Counted from the first letter of the stretch, positions 1 through 10,279 are shown. The stretch: DNA of 64,000 nt from Haloarchaeobius salinus (GCF_024464185.1 NZ_JANHAU010000001.1:1116001-1180000); one strand, 5' to 3'. Numbers and translations: made by a program. The notes: generated by a model from the sequence alone, not told the origin.

Positions 1-91
1 CACGTCCACAATTAGAGGTTGTGGTACCGAACTTAAACACGCTAGCCACAGAGACGGTGATGCCATCGACCGGCGTGTGCAACGGTCGGGT

Positions 92-1525
92 ATGAGGGGC
101 TCGCCCAGCCAGCACGAGCGGCGGACCGACCCGGACGACCAGGGGGACGGCGGGACGCCAGCGGCGGACACGAACGATGGCCCCCGGAACCCGGGCGATG
201 GCGGCTTTCCGTCGGGCCCGGACGGCATCCCCGTCCTCGGCAACACCTTCCAGTTCACGGACGACCCGCACGCCTTCTACGACGAGCTCGCGGGCTACGG
301 CGACGTGGTGGGCTACAGCGTCGCCCGCCAGCGCATGGCCACCGTCCTCCACCCGGACCTCGTCGAGCAGGTGCTCGTCACGGACTCGGACAGGTACGGC
401 AAGTGGGACCTCTCCGACTTCGGGCAGCAGTTCGCCTCGGACGGGCTGCTGTTCACGGAGGGCGCACAGTGGCGCGAGCAGCGCACCCAGGCGCAGCCGG
501 CGTTCCAGCTGGACCGTATCCGGAGCTACGGCGACGCGATGGCGGGCTACGCCCGCGAACTGGTCGAGGACCTCGACGACGGCGAGGTGTTCGCGGCCAA
601 CGGGCGGTTCTCGGAACTCACCCTCCGCATCCTCGTGGACTCGCTGTTCGACCTCGACGTGGACGGGAGCGAGGCGGGCGAGACCATCACCCACGGGGCC
701 CAGGCGCTGAACGAGCGCGCGGGCCCCAGAGGGGTCTCGACGTTCGTGCCCACGTGGGTCCCGACGCCGTCGAACCGGCGGTACAACCGGGCGATGGCCG
801 AGTTCGAGGACACCGTGGACGACCTCATCGCCGAGCGGCGCGCGGCCGAGGACGGCGACCACGACGACCTGCTGGCGATGCTGATGCAGGCCGGCGACGA
901 CGGCGAGGGGATGTCCGACAAGGAGCTCCGCGACACCATGCTCACGTTCCTGTTCGCCGGCCACGAGACCACCTCGCTGGCGCTGACGTACACCACCTAC
1001 CTCCTCGCCGAGCACCCCGACGTGGCCGACCGACTGCACCGCGAGGTCGACGCGGCCGTCGACGGCGACCGCCCGGGCACGTTCGACGTGTTCGGCCTGG
1101 AGTACCTCGACCGCGTCTGCACGGAGTCGATGCGGCTCTACCCGCCGGCCTACGTCGTCTTCCGCGAGGCCCGCGAGGACGTCGAACTGGGCGGCTACGA
1201 GCTCCCCGCTGACACCAAGCTGACCCTCCCACAGTTCCGCATCCACCGCGACGAACGCTGGTACGACGACCCCGGCGAGTTCCGGCCCGACCGCTGGACC
1301 GACGAGTTCGAGGACTCCCTGCCGGAGTACGCCTACTTCCCGTTCGGTGGCGGCCCACGGCACTGCATCGGGATGCGGTTCGCCATGCTCGAACTGAAAC
1401 TCGTGCTCGCGACGCTGGTCCGCGACTGTCGGTTCGAGCATGTCGGCGACGAGCCGCCGGAGCCGCGGATGGCCGCGACCTACCAGCCCGAGGAGGACGT
1501 CCGGCTCCGGGTGACGAAGCGGTAG
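92..1525 (+). CDS. cytochrome P450, copy 1
   Basis: Heme-thiolate monooxygenase of about 477 residues that inserts one oxygen atom into an organic substrate; the substrate cannot be read from sequence. The I-helix oxygen-activation motif AGHETTS is present, the K-helix ExxR appears as ESMRLYPP, and the heme loop FGGGPRHCIG puts the ligand cysteine near residue 425. The N terminus is polar and Asp/Gly rich with no membrane anchor, so the enzyme should be soluble. ATG at 92 is chosen over an upstream GTG at 77; a TATA-like element (acttaaac) sits near 30-37. The protein is a close paralogue of the P450 at 2308 and resembles the CYP174-like halophilic P450s as I know them. No ferredoxin or reductase partner is adjacent. 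Confidence 0.93.
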   Translation: MRGSPSQHERRTDPDDQGDGGTPAADTNDGPRNPGDGGFPSGPDGIPVLGNTFQFTDDPHAFYDELAGYGDVVGYSVARQRMATVLHPDLVEQVLVTDSDRYGKWDLSDFGQQFASDGLLFTEGAQWREQRTQAQPAFQLDRIRSYGDAMAGYARELVEDLDDGEVFAANGRFSELTLRILVDSLFDLDVDGSEAGETITHGAQALNERAGPRGVSTFVPTWVPTPSNRRYNRAMAEFEDTVDDLIAERRAAEDGDHDDLLAMLMQAGDDGEGMSDKELRDTMLTFLFAGHETTSLALTYTTYLLAEHPDVADRLHREVDAAVDGDRPGTFDVFGLEYLDRVCTESMRLYPPAYVVFREAREDVELGGYELPADTKLTLPQFRIHRDERWYDDPGEFRPDRWTDEFEDSLPEYAYFPFGGGPRHCIGMRFAMLELKLVLATLVRDCRFEHVGDEPPEPRMAATYQPEEDVRLRVTKR

Positions 1526-1568
1526 GGGGCCGCCGGACGTTCGAGTGGGGGCGGCCCACGGGCGGCTC

Positions 1569-2225
1569 TCACCCGAACGCCGCGTCCACGAGCCCACGCT
1601 CGGCCTTCCGAAGCAACGTCGACGCGGCGCTCTCGGAACAGCCCAGCTCACCAGCGACATCCGCGAGCGACGCTTCCCGGGGCACCTCGTAGTACCCAAG
1701 TTCCCGTCCGACGGCGAGCGCCTCGAGCTGGCGAGCCGTCACCCGACCGGCGAGCGCCCCGCCGATGCCCCGCGGCTCGCCGACGCGTTCGATCTCCACC
1801 CCCACGAACTCGGGGACGCCGTCCACGACGCCGCGAAGTGCGTCCGGGTCGCCCAGCACGGTCAGCTGGACCGAGCCGTGGGGGTCGAACACGACCGGCG
1901 GGACGACGACGATGTCCTGTGCCTCGAGCGGCGACCGCCAGGCCGTCGTCTCCGAGCCGATGGCCAACTCGACGTAGGCGTAGAACGTGTCGCCGTCGAC
2001 GGGGACGAGCTCGAAGTCGAGGACCGCGTCGAGCTCGGCGAGGGCGTCGCGGGTGGCGTCGAGGTCGCCGACGACGAGCGCGAGGAAGTAGTCGACGCCG
2101 CGGTCCTCGTCGGTGTGCCAGGCGAGCAGCTCCTCGCGGACGAAGTCATCGCCGAGGTCGAACCACTCCGGGGCGGGCAGCCGGACCTCGTCGGGGAGGT
2201 GCAGGGTCACGTCGAGCGACTGCAT
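1569..2225 (-). CDS. HTH_10 (bacterio-opsin activator type) transcriptional regulator
   Basis: A 218-residue protein with an N-terminal beta-rich sensor-like region and, from about residue 160, a C-terminal HTH_10 domain. The C terminus carries the family pattern: LTxRQ-like start (VTARQLEALAVG), GYYEVPR, then a helix-turn-helix around ADVAGELGCSESAASTLLRKAE. It lies between the two P450 genes. It converges with P450-1 (44-base gap) and diverges from P450-2 (82-base gap), so it is the obvious candidate regulator of one or both. Its start codon lies about 25 bases from a TATA element, which fits a leaderless mRNA. The ligand is unknown. Confidence 0.88.
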   Translation of the reverse strand: MQSLDVTLHLPDEVRLPAPEWFDLGDDFVREELLAWHTDEDRGVDYFLALVVGDLDATRDALAELDAVLDFELVPVDGDTFYAYVELAIGSETTAWRSPLEAQDIVVVPPVVFDPHGSVQLTVLGDPDALRGVVDGVPEFVGVEIERVGEPRGIGGALAGRVTARQLEALAVGRELGYYEVPREASLADVAGELGCSESAASTLLRKAERGLVDAAFG

Positions 2226-2245
2226 AGCGGTACGCCGAACGCGAG

Positions 2246-2255
2246 TATTTAAAAA
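2246..2255. promoter_or_regulatory. TATA element between HTH_10 gene and P450-2
   Basis: The A/T run tatttaaaaa is nearly symmetric. It is the only A/T-rich stretch in the 82-base divergent gap. Its centre is about 25 bases from the start codon of the HTH_10 gene, the spacing of a leaderless haloarchaeal promoter. It could also serve P450-2 on the other strand with a short leader. Confidence 0.55.
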
Positions 2256-2307
2256 GGTTCAGTGGTTCGGCCGAAGGCCCAGGCGAGAGGACCATCGACG
2301 AACACCT

Positions 2308-3687
2308 ATGGGCGAGACGAACCAGCGACACGTGCAGTCGGACGGGGACGACGAAGGGTCTGCGGTGGCCGCCGAGACACCGCCGGGGCCTGACGGGCTG
2401 CCGCTACTCGGGAAGACGATGTCGTTCTTCCGGGGCGGCCTCGACTGGGGGACCGAACTCCGCGACGAGTACGGCGACGTGGTGGCGTTCGACGCGCTGG
2501 GCCGGGAGTTCGTCGCGGTGTACGACCCCGAACTCGTCGAGGAGGTGCTCGTCGCGCGGAACGACGAGTTCCGGAAGGGCGAGTTCGAAACCGCCGCCGG
2601 CGACGCCATCGCCCCTGGAGGGCTGGTGTTCACCGAGGGCGAGCTGTGGCGGCGCGACCGACGGCTGCTCCAGCCCGCGTTCACGCCGGACCGCATCCGG
2701 TCGTTCGCCGACGTGATGGTTGACACGACCGCCGGGGCCGTCGACCGCTGGGACGACGGCGCGACGGTCGACCTCGGTGCGGTCTGCCCGCGGCTCACGC
2801 TCGACGTGCTGACGCGGACGCTGCTCGACGTCGAGCTCGACGGCGCGGACGGCGACGTCGTCCGCGAGGCGGCCGACGCCATCACCGACCGGGCCAGCGC
2901 GGGCACGCTGGCGACGCCCGACTGGCTGCCGACGCCGAACAAGCGGCGGTACCGGCGCGCACGGAGCGAGCTCGACGACCTGCTCGTGGAGCTCGTCGCG
3001 GAGCGGCGTGCCGACGGCGCGGGCGACCACGACGACCTGCTCGCGACGCTGCTCGACGCGGAGTACCCCGACGGCTCCCTGATGGACGAGCAGCGGCTCC
3101 GCGACCAGCTCGTCACCTTCCTGTTCGCCGGCCACGAGACCACGTCGCTGGCGCTCACCTTCGCGCTCTGGCTGGTCGCCGGCGACGACGAGGTCCGGCG
3201 GGGGCTCGACGACGAGTTCGAACGGGTCCTCGGCGACGCGGACCCGACGTTCGCCGACCTCCCCGAACTCGAACTGACCGACGCGGTCGTCAGCGAGGCG
3301 CTCCGGCTCTATCCGCCGGTGTACCTGCTCTACCGCCAGCCCGTCGCTGACACGACCCTCGGTGGCTACGCGGTGCCCGAGGAGGCGACGCTGCTGCTCG
3401 GAACCTACGCCGTCCACCACGACCCGCGCTGGTGGGACGACCCCGAGGCGTTCCGGCCGTCCCGCTGGCTCGACGACGACGCCGACCGCCCCGAGTACGC
3501 CTACTTCCCGTTCGGCGGCGGCCCCAGACACTGCATCGGGATGCGCTTCGCCCGGATGGAGCTGCGGCTCGCGCTGGCAACCATCCTTCAGCGGTGCCGA
3601 TTCGAGCGCGTGAGCGACGAGCTGGACGTCGAGCCGGGCGCGACGCTCGACGTCGGGACTGTCGAGTTGCGCGTCGAGAAACGGTGA
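2308..3687 (+). CDS. cytochrome P450, copy 2
   Basis: Second P450, about 459 residues. The family motifs are AGHETTSLAL, SEALRLYPPVYLLYR (ExxR as EALR) and FGGGPRHCIGMRFA, with the heme cysteine near residue 409. Long identical stretches shared with the first P450 show that the two are paralogues. The reading frame is open upstream to 2113, but that part lies antisense inside the HTH_10 gene; ATG 2308 gives a P450-like N terminus and clears the divergent promoter. Like copy 1 it lacks a membrane anchor. The substrate is unknown. Confidence 0.93.
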   Translation: MGETNQRHVQSDGDDEGSAVAAETPPGPDGLPLLGKTMSFFRGGLDWGTELRDEYGDVVAFDALGREFVAVYDPELVEEVLVARNDEFRKGEFETAAGDAIAPGGLVFTEGELWRRDRRLLQPAFTPDRIRSFADVMVDTTAGAVDRWDDGATVDLGAVCPRLTLDVLTRTLLDVELDGADGDVVREAADAITDRASAGTLATPDWLPTPNKRRYRRARSELDDLLVELVAERRADGAGDHDDLLATLLDAEYPDGSLMDEQRLRDQLVTFLFAGHETTSLALTFALWLVAGDDEVRRGLDDEFERVLGDADPTFADLPELELTDAVVSEALRLYPPVYLLYRQPVADTTLGGYAVPEEATLLLGTYAVHHDPRWWDDPEAFRPSRWLDDDADRPEYAYFPFGGGPRHCIGMRFARMELRLALATILQRCRFERVSDELDVEPGATLDVGTVELRVEKR

Positions 3688-3705
3688 GGCGGCAGTCGCG
3701 ACCGC

Positions 3706-3966
3706 TCAGAACCGGTCCGTGCGCCCGGACGCCGCCCAGGCGTCCGTCGGCGCGCCGTCCGGGACGCGTCGCGACTGCCCGCGGGTGCTCCGGAGCCGGC
3801 CCGCGAACGACCACTTCTTGCCCGACCACGCCTCCTCCTCGTCCTCCTCGGCCGCCTGGGCCTCGAGGTCGCGGAGGTGCGCGCCGACGACGGCGGCGAT
3901 GGCGGCAGCCTCGTCGTCGGTCGCGTCGTCGGGCACGTCGAGCGCCGCGAGCAGGTCCTGACTCAT
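3706..3966 (-). CDS. pccX: PccX-like small subunit of acyl-CoA carboxylase
   Basis: An 86-residue acidic protein with a central Glu-rich patch and a basic, Trp-containing C terminus ([13 protein letters not shown]). It starts two bases after the stop of the carboxyltransferase gene, so the two are co-transcribed and probably translationally coupled. In Haloferax mediterranei a small third subunit, PccX, is required for the propionyl-CoA carboxylase, and the size, charge and position here match it. It is also reminiscent of actinobacterial AccE epsilon subunits. The assignment rests mainly on context. Confidence 0.72.
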   Translation of the reverse strand: MSQDLLAALDVPDDATDDEAAAIAAVVGAHLRDLEAQAAEEDEEEAWSGKKWSFAGRLRSTRGQSRRVPDGAPTDAWAASGRTDRF

Positions 3967-3968
3967 GG

Positions 3969-5513
3969 CTACAGCGGGATGTTGCCGTGTTTCTTGTCGG
4001 GCTGGTCCTCGCGCTTCGAGAGCAGCATGTCGAGGTCGTCGACGAGCCGGGAGCGCGTCTCCGTCGGCTCGATGACGTCGTCGAGGAAGCCCTGGTCGGT
4101 CGCGGTGTAGGGGTTCGCGAACTCCTCGCGGTACTCCTCGATGAGCTCGTCGCGCAGCTCGTCGGGGTTCTCCGCCTCCGCGAGCTCCTCGCGGTAGAGG
4201 ATGTTGACCGCACCCTGCGGGCCCATGACGGCGATCTCGGCGGTGGGCCAGGCGTAGTTCACGTCCGCGCCGAGGTTCTTCGACGCCATGACGCAGTACG
4301 CACCGCCGTAGGCCTTCCGGGTGATGACGGTGAGCAACGGGACGGTGGCCTCGGAGTACGCATAGAGGAGCTTCGCGCCGTGGCGGATGATGCCCCGGTG
4401 CTCCTGTTCGGTGCCGGGCATGTAGCCGGGCACGTCGACGAGCGTCACGATGGGGATGTTGAACGAGTCACAGAAACGGACGAAGCGCGAGCCCTTCATC
4501 GAGGCGTCGACGGTGAGCGTCCCGGCGTTGACGCGGGGCTGGTTGGCGACGAGGCCGACGCTGTGGCCGTCGAGGCGGCCGAAGCCGACGACGATGTTCT
4601 TCGCGAAGTTCTCGGCCACCTCGAAGAACGAGCCCTCGTCGACGATGGAGCCGATGACGTCGACCATGTCGTACGGCTTCTGCGGGCTGTCGGGGACGAT
4701 GTCGAGCAGGCGGTCGTCCTCCCGGTTCGGGTCGTCCCACGGCTCGACCCGGGGCGGGTCCTCGACGTTGTTCGACGGCAGGTACGAGAGCAGGTCGCGG
4801 ATGCGGTCGAGTGCGGCCTCGTCCGTCTCGCAGGAGAACTGGGCGACGCCCGTCTTGCTGGTGTGTGTCTTGGCCCCGCCGAGTTCCTCCTGTGTCACCT
4901 CCTCGCCGGTGACCGTCTTGATGACGCCCGGCCCGGTGATGTACATGTGCGCGCTGTCCTCGACCATGAAGATGAAGTCCGTGATCGAGGGCGAGTACAC
5001 CGCGCCGCCGGCGCACGGCCCCATGATGCAGGAGATCTGCGGGACGACGCCCGAGGCGAGCTGGTTCCGGTGGAAGATGTTGGTGAAGCCCGCGAGCGAG
5101 TTCACGCCCTCCTGGATACGTGCCCCGGCGGAGTCGTTCAGCCCGACGATGGGCGCGCCGACCTCCATCGCCATGTCCATCACCTTCGTGATTTTCTCGG
5201 CGAACACCTCGCCGAGCGAGCCGCCGAAGACGGTGAAGTCGTGGGCGAACACGAACACCTTCCGGCCGTCGACGTCGCCGTAGCCGGTGACGACGCCGTC
5301 GCCCAGTATCTTGCGCTCCTCCATCCCGAAGTTGTGGGAGTCGTGGGTGCGCAGCTGGTCGAACTCGTGGAAGCTGCCGTCGTCGAGGAAGTACTCGATG
5401 CGCTCGCGGGCGGTCATCTTGCCCTTCTCGTGCTGGGACTCGATGCGGTCCTCGCCGCCGCCCAGCAGGGCCTCCTCGCGCAGTTCCTCGAGCTCGTCGA
5501 TGCGGTCCTCCAT
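3969..5513 (-). CDS. pccB: acyl-CoA carboxylase carboxyltransferase (beta) subunit
   Basis: A 514-residue carboxyltransferase that transfers CO2 from carboxybiotin to an acyl-CoA, most likely propionyl-CoA or acetyl-CoA. Crotonase-fold hallmarks are visible: KMTARERI near the N terminus, the oxyanion-hole glycines in [12 protein letters not shown] and [11 protein letters not shown], and the C-terminal DVPGYMPG and [16 protein letters not shown] 5513 is used; GTG 5519 would add two residues. It is followed immediately by the PccX-like gene. The biotin carboxylase/BCCP subunit it needs is not in this window. Confidence 0.93.
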   Translation of the reverse strand: MEDRIDELEELREEALLGGGEDRIESQHEKGKMTARERIEYFLDDGSFHEFDQLRTHDSHNFGMEERKILGDGVVTGYGDVDGRKVFVFAHDFTVFGGSLGEVFAEKITKVMDMAMEVGAPIVGLNDSAGARIQEGVNSLAGFTNIFHRNQLASGVVPQISCIMGPCAGGAVYSPSITDFIFMVEDSAHMYITGPGVIKTVTGEEVTQEELGGAKTHTSKTGVAQFSCETDEAALDRIRDLLSYLPSNNVEDPPRVEPWDDPNREDDRLLDIVPDSPQKPYDMVDVIGSIVDEGSFFEVAENFAKNIVVGFGRLDGHSVGLVANQPRVNAGTLTVDASMKGSRFVRFCDSFNIPIVTLVDVPGYMPGTEQEHRGIIRHGAKLLYAYSEATVPLLTVITRKAYGGAYCVMASKNLGADVNYAWPTAEIAVMGPQGAVNILYREELAEAENPDELRDELIEEYREEFANPYTATDQGFLDDVIEPTETRSRLVDDLDMLLSKREDQPDKKHGNIPL

Positions 5514-5632
5514 CGTCACGGTGACCACCCAGCAGTCATTGGTCCAATCGTCTCTTACCTCGCCCAAAAGGTTTCCGTACTCCGCAACGTCGATCGTCGA
5601 AATTCCGTGGCAGAATTTGTCGCGTCTCCGGC

Positions 5633-7045
5633 TCAGGCGGCGGTGCCGGCCTCTGTCCGGGTACGGCGGACGAGGGAGACGACGACCCCGGCGACGACGA
5701 CCCCGGCGAGGCCGAGCTGCCACGACGCGAGCGTGACGTCGAGCAGGCCGACCACGCCGACGAGGAGCGTGAAGGCCAGGAACGGCGGGATGACGATGCC
5801 GACGAGCAGCCGCCAGGCGTCGGCGAGCCCCGACGAGAACTGCGTGCCGCGGACGAACTCGTCGACCGCATCGCCGCCGAGCACCCACGCGGTGAAGACG
5901 ACGAACGCGAACAGCCCGGTCGTGAGCACGAAGTCGACGACGGGGCCGGCGAGTGCGTTGAACAGGGGGGGCACGAACGCGCTGGCGGTCCCGGTGACGA
6001 GGACGACCGCGCCGACGCCGAGGACCGCCTGCTGTCGGCTGCGGTCGCGCTCGTCGACGAGGTACGCGACGACGATCTCGAGCATGCTGATGGACGACGA
6101 GAGCGCGGCGAGCGCGACGACCGCGAAGAAGCCCACGGCGGCGAGGCGACCGGCCGGGAGCTCGGCGAACGCGGTCGCGACGCCGACGAACAGCGCGCCG
6201 GGGCCGCTGGTCTCGACGTCGGCCCCCGGCGTCGAGAACAGCAGCGGGAAGACGACGAGGCCGGCGAGCACGCCGACGGCGGTGTTCAGCACGGCGACGA
6301 GCGTCGCGTCCGCAGGCAGCGAGCGGTCCTCGCCGACGTAGCTCGCGTAGGTGATCATCGTACCCGCGCCGACCGAGAGGGTAAAGAGCGCCTGTCCGGC
6401 GGCGGCGAGGACGATGTCGAGGAAGCTGGACTGGACGGTCCCGAGGTCGAACGAGAGGTAGAACTCGTAGGCCTCCGAGGCACCGGAGAGCCCGCTCACC
6501 CACACCGAGAGCCCGATGAGCGCGATGAAGACGATGGGCATCATCACCGTCGTCGCGCGCTCGATGCCGTCGCGCACGCCGCCGTAGACGACGCCCGCGG
6601 TGAGCGCGAGGAACAGGACGTGGAACGCGGCGGCCTCCGGGCCGACGGAGATGGCGTCGAAGTACGCACCCGGGTTGTCGAAGTACGCGCCCGTCGGCGA
6701 GGCGACGAAGTAGCGCAGGATCCAGCCGCCGACGACGCTGTAGAAGGAGAGCAGGACGAGGCCGGCGACGACGGTCAGCAGACCGACGTGACCCCAGTTG
6801 CGCGACCCCGAGAGGTCACGGAGCGCGCCGACGGGGCTCTTCTGCGAGCGACGGCCGATGACGAACTCGGCGAGCAGCCCCGGGACACCGACCGCGAGGA
6901 CGATGCCGAGGTAGACGAGCAGGAACGCACTCCCGCCGTTCTCGGCGGTCATCCACGGGAACCGCCAGAGGTTCCCCAGTCCGACTGCGCTGCCAGCGGC
7001 GGCGAGGACGAAGCCGATACGCCCCGTCCACGATTCACGTGTCAT
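5633..7045 (-). CDS. sodium-dependent transporter, NSS (SNF) family
   Basis: A 470-residue membrane protein with eleven to twelve predicted hydrophobic segments. Near the N terminus it has the NSS sodium/substrate-site signature [15 protein letters not shown], followed by [10 protein letters not shown]. These transporters couple Na+ entry to uptake of amino acids or related amines; the substrate is not predictable here. The LeuT fold region runs through [15 protein letters not shown] (TM6-like) and ends in a basic tail. It is monocistronic by spacing, 120 bases downstream of the carboxylase start on the same strand. Confidence 0.92.
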   Translation of the reverse strand: MTRESWTGRIGFVLAAAGSAVGLGNLWRFPWMTAENGGSAFLLVYLGIVLAVGVPGLLAEFVIGRRSQKSPVGALRDLSGSRNWGHVGLLTVVAGLVLLSFYSVVGGWILRYFVASPTGAYFDNPGAYFDAISVGPEAAAFHVLFLALTAGVVYGGVRDGIERATTVMMPIVFIALIGLSVWVSGLSGASEAYEFYLSFDLGTVQSSFLDIVLAAAGQALFTLSVGAGTMITYASYVGEDRSLPADATLVAVLNTAVGVLAGLVVFPLLFSTPGADVETSGPGALFVGVATAFAELPAGRLAAVGFFAVVALAALSSSISMLEIVVAYLVDERDRSRQQAVLGVGAVVLVTGTASAFVPPLFNALAGPVVDFVLTTGLFAFVVFTAWVLGGDAVDEFVRGTQFSSGLADAWRLLVGIVIPPFLAFTLLVGVVGLLDVTLASWQLGLAGVVVAGVVVSLVRRTRTEAGTAA

Positions 7046-7276
7046 TGATAGCCACGGGTCCGCCCCACCTCAAAGGCGTTACGAAGCCCGAACCGTCAAT
7101 CGCTAAATATCACGGTCTTCAGGCGCTCTGTCGGGTATTTGTACGCCCTTTGTGGTGCTGAATCGAAGCCGCTGTGGTCGTCATGGGGTGGCAGACGGTG
7201 CGCGAGTCGGTCTCGGTCGTCCCTCGCCGGGCCGCCACGACGTAGCTATTTGTGACTGCCCGCCGAACTGTGGTGC

Positions 7277-8101
7277 ATGCCACCACTGCCCGACGACCCC
7301 GGTCCAGCCACCGAGATGTACCGTCACCGGGCGGACACCCTCGCCGACGACCGGGGTGACGGTCCCGCGCTCGTGCTCAGTCACGGGACGCTGATGGACC
7401 GGACGATGTTCCGTCCCCAGATGGACGCCCTCGCCGACGACTACCGCGTCGTCGCCTACGACAACCGCGCCCGCACCGACAACTGGCAGGGCCCGTACGA
7501 CCTCGACGACCTGACCGACGACTGCCGGACCCTCCTCGACGCGCTGGACATCGACTCCTGTGTCCTCGGCGGGATGTCGATGGGCGGGTTCATGGCGCTC
7601 CGGTTCGCCCTGCGCTACCCCGAGGTCCTCGACGGCCTGGTCCTCGTCGACAGCATGGCCCAGCCCCACCCCGGGGAGGACCGCGAACGTTACGGGGGAA
7701 TGGTCGACCGCGCGAAGGAGAGCGAGGAGCTGCCCCCCGACCTCGCCGAGGTCGTCGCGCACATCCTGTTCGGGCCGACGACGAACGAGGAGCACCCCGA
7801 ACTCGTGGACTCCTGGAAGAACCGCTGGCTCACGTACCCCGGCGAGGCCGTCCACGACGAGGTGCACTCGTGGCTGGATCGCCCGGGGGTCGCCGACCGC
7901 CTCGACGAGATCGACGTGCCGACGCTCGTCGTCCACGGCGCGGAGGACCTCTCCATCGACCCCGAGTACGGCGCGTCGATGGCCGACGGACTCCCCGACG
8001 CCCGGTTCGTCGAGGTCCCCGAGGCGGGGCACTCCTCGAACGTCGAGAACCCCACGGTCGTGAACGACGCGCTCCGGGAGTTCATGGCGGAGGTGTACTG
8101 A
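7277..8101 (+). CDS. alpha/beta-fold hydrolase
   Basis: A 274-residue cytosolic hydrolase. The nucleophile elbow GMSMG holds the catalytic Ser, the acid lies in VVHGAEDLSID and the histidine in EAGHSSNVENP, so the full triad is present. HGTLMDRTMF supplies the oxyanion region. It resembles 3-oxoadipate enol-lactonase/haloperoxidase-type hydrolases, but the substrate is open. The 231-base upstream gap, shared with the divergent NSS transporter, holds TATA-like sequence (ctaaatat). Confidence 0.88.
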   Translation: MPPLPDDPGPATEMYRHRADTLADDRGDGPALVLSHGTLMDRTMFRPQMDALADDYRVVAYDNRARTDNWQGPYDLDDLTDDCRTLLDALDIDSCVLGGMSMGGFMALRFALRYPEVLDGLVLVDSMAQPHPGEDRERYGGMVDRAKESEELPPDLAEVVAHILFGPTTNEEHPELVDSWKNRWLTYPGEAVHDEVHSWLDRPGVADRLDEIDVPTLVVHGAEDLSIDPEYGASMADGLPDARFVEVPEAGHSSNVENPTVVNDALREFMAEVY

Positions 8102-8366
8102 CGGGACTTCTCGATTCCTGTCCGGACTGTTCACACCGGCGTGCGCTGGCGAGACCGGTCGAGTGTCCCCGTGAGCGGGCGAACGGAGGCCAGCGAGACG
8201 ACGGTGGAGTCTCGCGTGGTCCCGGGAGTCGACCGAGCAGGGACGTTCTGGCTGGTAGCAGTCGACGGAGTTCCCACGAGACAGTCGGGACCACCCGCAG
8301 ACCGAACACGCGACCGCCACACCACTCGAAGAAAGACACTTCCGAACAGCACCCACAGTCTCGACC

Positions 8367-8513
8367 ATGCGCAGTGAAGAGGAGATACGGGAGCAGTACG
8401 AGTTCCTGAAGGAGGAGCTGGACGACGAGGACATGAAACACGAGGGCGTCAAGCAGATGTTCACGTACTACAAGCGCGCGCTCGGCTGGGTGCTGGAGGA
8501 GGAGCACATCTGA
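8367..8513 (+). CDS. 48-residue helical microprotein
   Basis: A short ORF that begins MRSEEEIREQYEFLKEEL and ends in GWVLEEEHI. It is strongly charged, with heptad-like Leu/Phe/Tyr spacing that suggests two amphipathic helices. It has no cysteine and only one Ser and one Thr, so it does not look like a thiazole/oxazole precursor. It ends 65 bases before the YcaO gene on the same strand. Codon use is typical of the genome and I believe similar short proteins occur in other haloarchaea, but I cannot name a function. Confidence 0.68.
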   Translation: MRSEEEIREQYEFLKEELDDEDMKHEGVKQMFTYYKRALGWVLEEEHI

Positions 8514-8578
8514 CCGACGACGCGACACGAACACCCGAGAGCGTCGGACTTTTCTCAGCGCCACGCGACGTCGGCGAC

Positions 8579-10279
8579 ATGGACGTACGAATCGCGGGCG
8601 ACGGACCGGCCGCGGAAGCCGTCGTGGCCGCGCTGGCGGACACGGACGCCGACCCGGAGCGGGTCGACCCGGACGGCATCGCGGGCGCGGACCTCGCGGT
8701 CGTCGTCGCACCGACCGAGGACGACGCCCTCACGACGGCGAACGAGGCCGCAGACGGGCCGTGGCTGGCGGTCGAGCTGGGCGGCGTCGGCGGCTACCCG
8801 GTCGCGGGCGTCGACGCCGCGGTCGCCGGGCTCGCGCCGGGCCGGGGCTGTTTCGACTGCCTGCGTGCGAGGGTCGGCTCGAACGCGAGCGAGACCGACG
8901 ACGGGGGCGTCGACCGGCCGACGGCACGGCTCGCCGGCGCGGTCGCCGGGCGGGAGGCGGTCGCCGCCGTCGAGGACGACCACGACCCCGTCGGACACAT
9001 CCACGAACTGCCGCACGAGGACCGACAGTTCCTGCCGGTGCCGGGCTGCTGCGGACGGACCGACGACGAACTCCGGCGCGGCGACGCCGACGTGAGCCTC
9101 GACGAGGCGGTCGAACGGGCCGAACGCACCCTCGACGGGCGCGTCGGACTGGTCAGCGACATCGGCGAGCTGGAGTCGTTCCCCGCGCCGTACTATCTGG
9201 CGACGACGGCCGAAACATCGGTCTACTCGGACGCCAGCGCGCCGGGGCAGGCCGCGGGTGTCGCCGACGACTGGAACGCGGCGTTCATGAAGGCCGTCGG
9301 GGAGGCACTCGAACGCTACAGCGCGGCCATCTACCGAAACTCGGACTTCGAGCAGGCACCGCCGGGGATGGTCGACAACGGGGTCTCACCGGATGCGGTC
9401 GTCCGGGCGGAGGACGCGCCGGCGGTCGACCCCGAGTCACCGATTCCGTGGACGACGGCGACGGACCTCGCGACGGACGAACAGGTGCCCATCCCCGCGG
9501 AACTCGTCCACTTCCCGCCGCCGGCGGAGCGGTACACGTCGGCCATCACGACCGGGCTTGGACTGGGCACGTCCGGCGCAGACGCGCTGGTCGCCGGACT
9601 GACCGAGGTGGTCGAGCGCGACGCGACGATGCTCGCGTGGTACTCGACGTTCGAGCCGCTGGAGTTGCGGGTCGACGACGCGGACTACGAGCGGCTCGAA
9701 CGCCGCGCCCGCGCCGAGGACCTGGAGACGACGGCACTGCTCGTCACGCAGGACGTGGACGTCCCCGTCGTCGCCGTGGCGGTCCACCGCGAGGACGGCG
9801 ACTGGCCGCGGTTCGCTGTGGGCTCGGACGCCGCGCTCGACCCCGTGACTGCGGCCCGGTCCGCGCTCGCGGAGGCGCTCCAGAACTGGATGGAGCTGCG
9901 CTCGATGGGCCGCGCCGGCGCGAACGAGGAGTCCGGCGCTATCGGTCGGTTCGCCGACTTCCCGTCCGCTGCGACGGACTTCCTCGATTCGGGCGGGCCG
10001 ATTCCGGCGAGCAGCGTCGGCCCGGACGACGCGCTGGCGGGTGGGGACGCGGTCGACGCACTGGTCGAGCGTGTGGCCGAGGCCGGGCTGACGCCCTACG
10101 CGAGCCGGCTGACGCCCGCGGACGTGGAGACGGCCGGCTTCGAGGCGGTCCGGGTCGTGGTGCCGGGCGCACAGCCGCTGTTCACGGACGACCCGGCGTT
10201 CGGGACCCGCGCCGAGACGGTACCGGAGTCGCTGGGGTTCGAGGCGCGACCGAACCGGCAGCACCACCCGTATCCCTGA
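8579..10279 (+). CDS. fused E1-like/YcaO cyclodehydratase-type protein
   Basis: A 566-residue protein. Residues 1 to about 190 resemble the partner (E1-like, ocin-ThiF) domain of azoline cyclodehydratases: a Rossmann-like start and a tetra-cysteine zinc site made of Cys91-x2-Cys94 and Cys157-Cys158. From about residue 200 a YcaO domain follows, with the ATP/Mg acidic motifs GEALERY (Glu242, Glu245), LTEVVERD (Glu343, Glu346) and ALAEALQNW. The chain ends in HPYP, like the proline-rich tails of peptide cyclodehydratases. Known YcaO enzymes activate peptide amides with ATP to make azolines, thioamides or amidines. No precursor peptide, dehydrogenase or exporter is visible nearby, so the substrate is unknown. 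Confidence 0.87.
   Translation: MDVRIAGDGPAAEAVVAALADTDADPERVDPDGIAGADLAVVVAPTEDDALTTANEAADGPWLAVELGGVGGYPVAGVDAAVAGLAPGRGCFDCLRARVGSNASETDDGGVDRPTARLAGAVAGREAVAAVEDDHDPVGHIHELPHEDRQFLPVPGCCGRTDDELRRGDADVSLDEAVERAERTLDGRVGLVSDIGELESFPAPYYLATTAETSVYSDASAPGQAAGVADDWNAAFMKAVGEALERYSAAIYRNSDFEQAPPGMVDNGVSPDAVVRAEDAPAVDPESPIPWTTATDLATDEQVPIPAELVHFPPPAERYTSAITTGLGLGTSGADALVAGLTEVVERDATMLAWYSTFEPLELRVDDADYERLERRARAEDLETTALLVTQDVDVPVVAVAVHREDGDWPRFAVGSDAALDPVTAARSALAEALQNWMELRSMGRAGANEESGAIGRFADFPSAATDFLDSGGPIPASSVGPDDALAGGDAVDALVERVAEAGLTPYASRLTPADVETAGFEAVRVVVPGAQPLFTDDPAFGTRAETVPESLGFEARPNRQHHPYP

Noticed and set aside
8367..8513. The 48-residue peptide as a thiazole/oxazole precursor for the YcaO enzyme
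   Set aside because: It has no Cys and only single Ser and Thr residues, and no leader/core layout.
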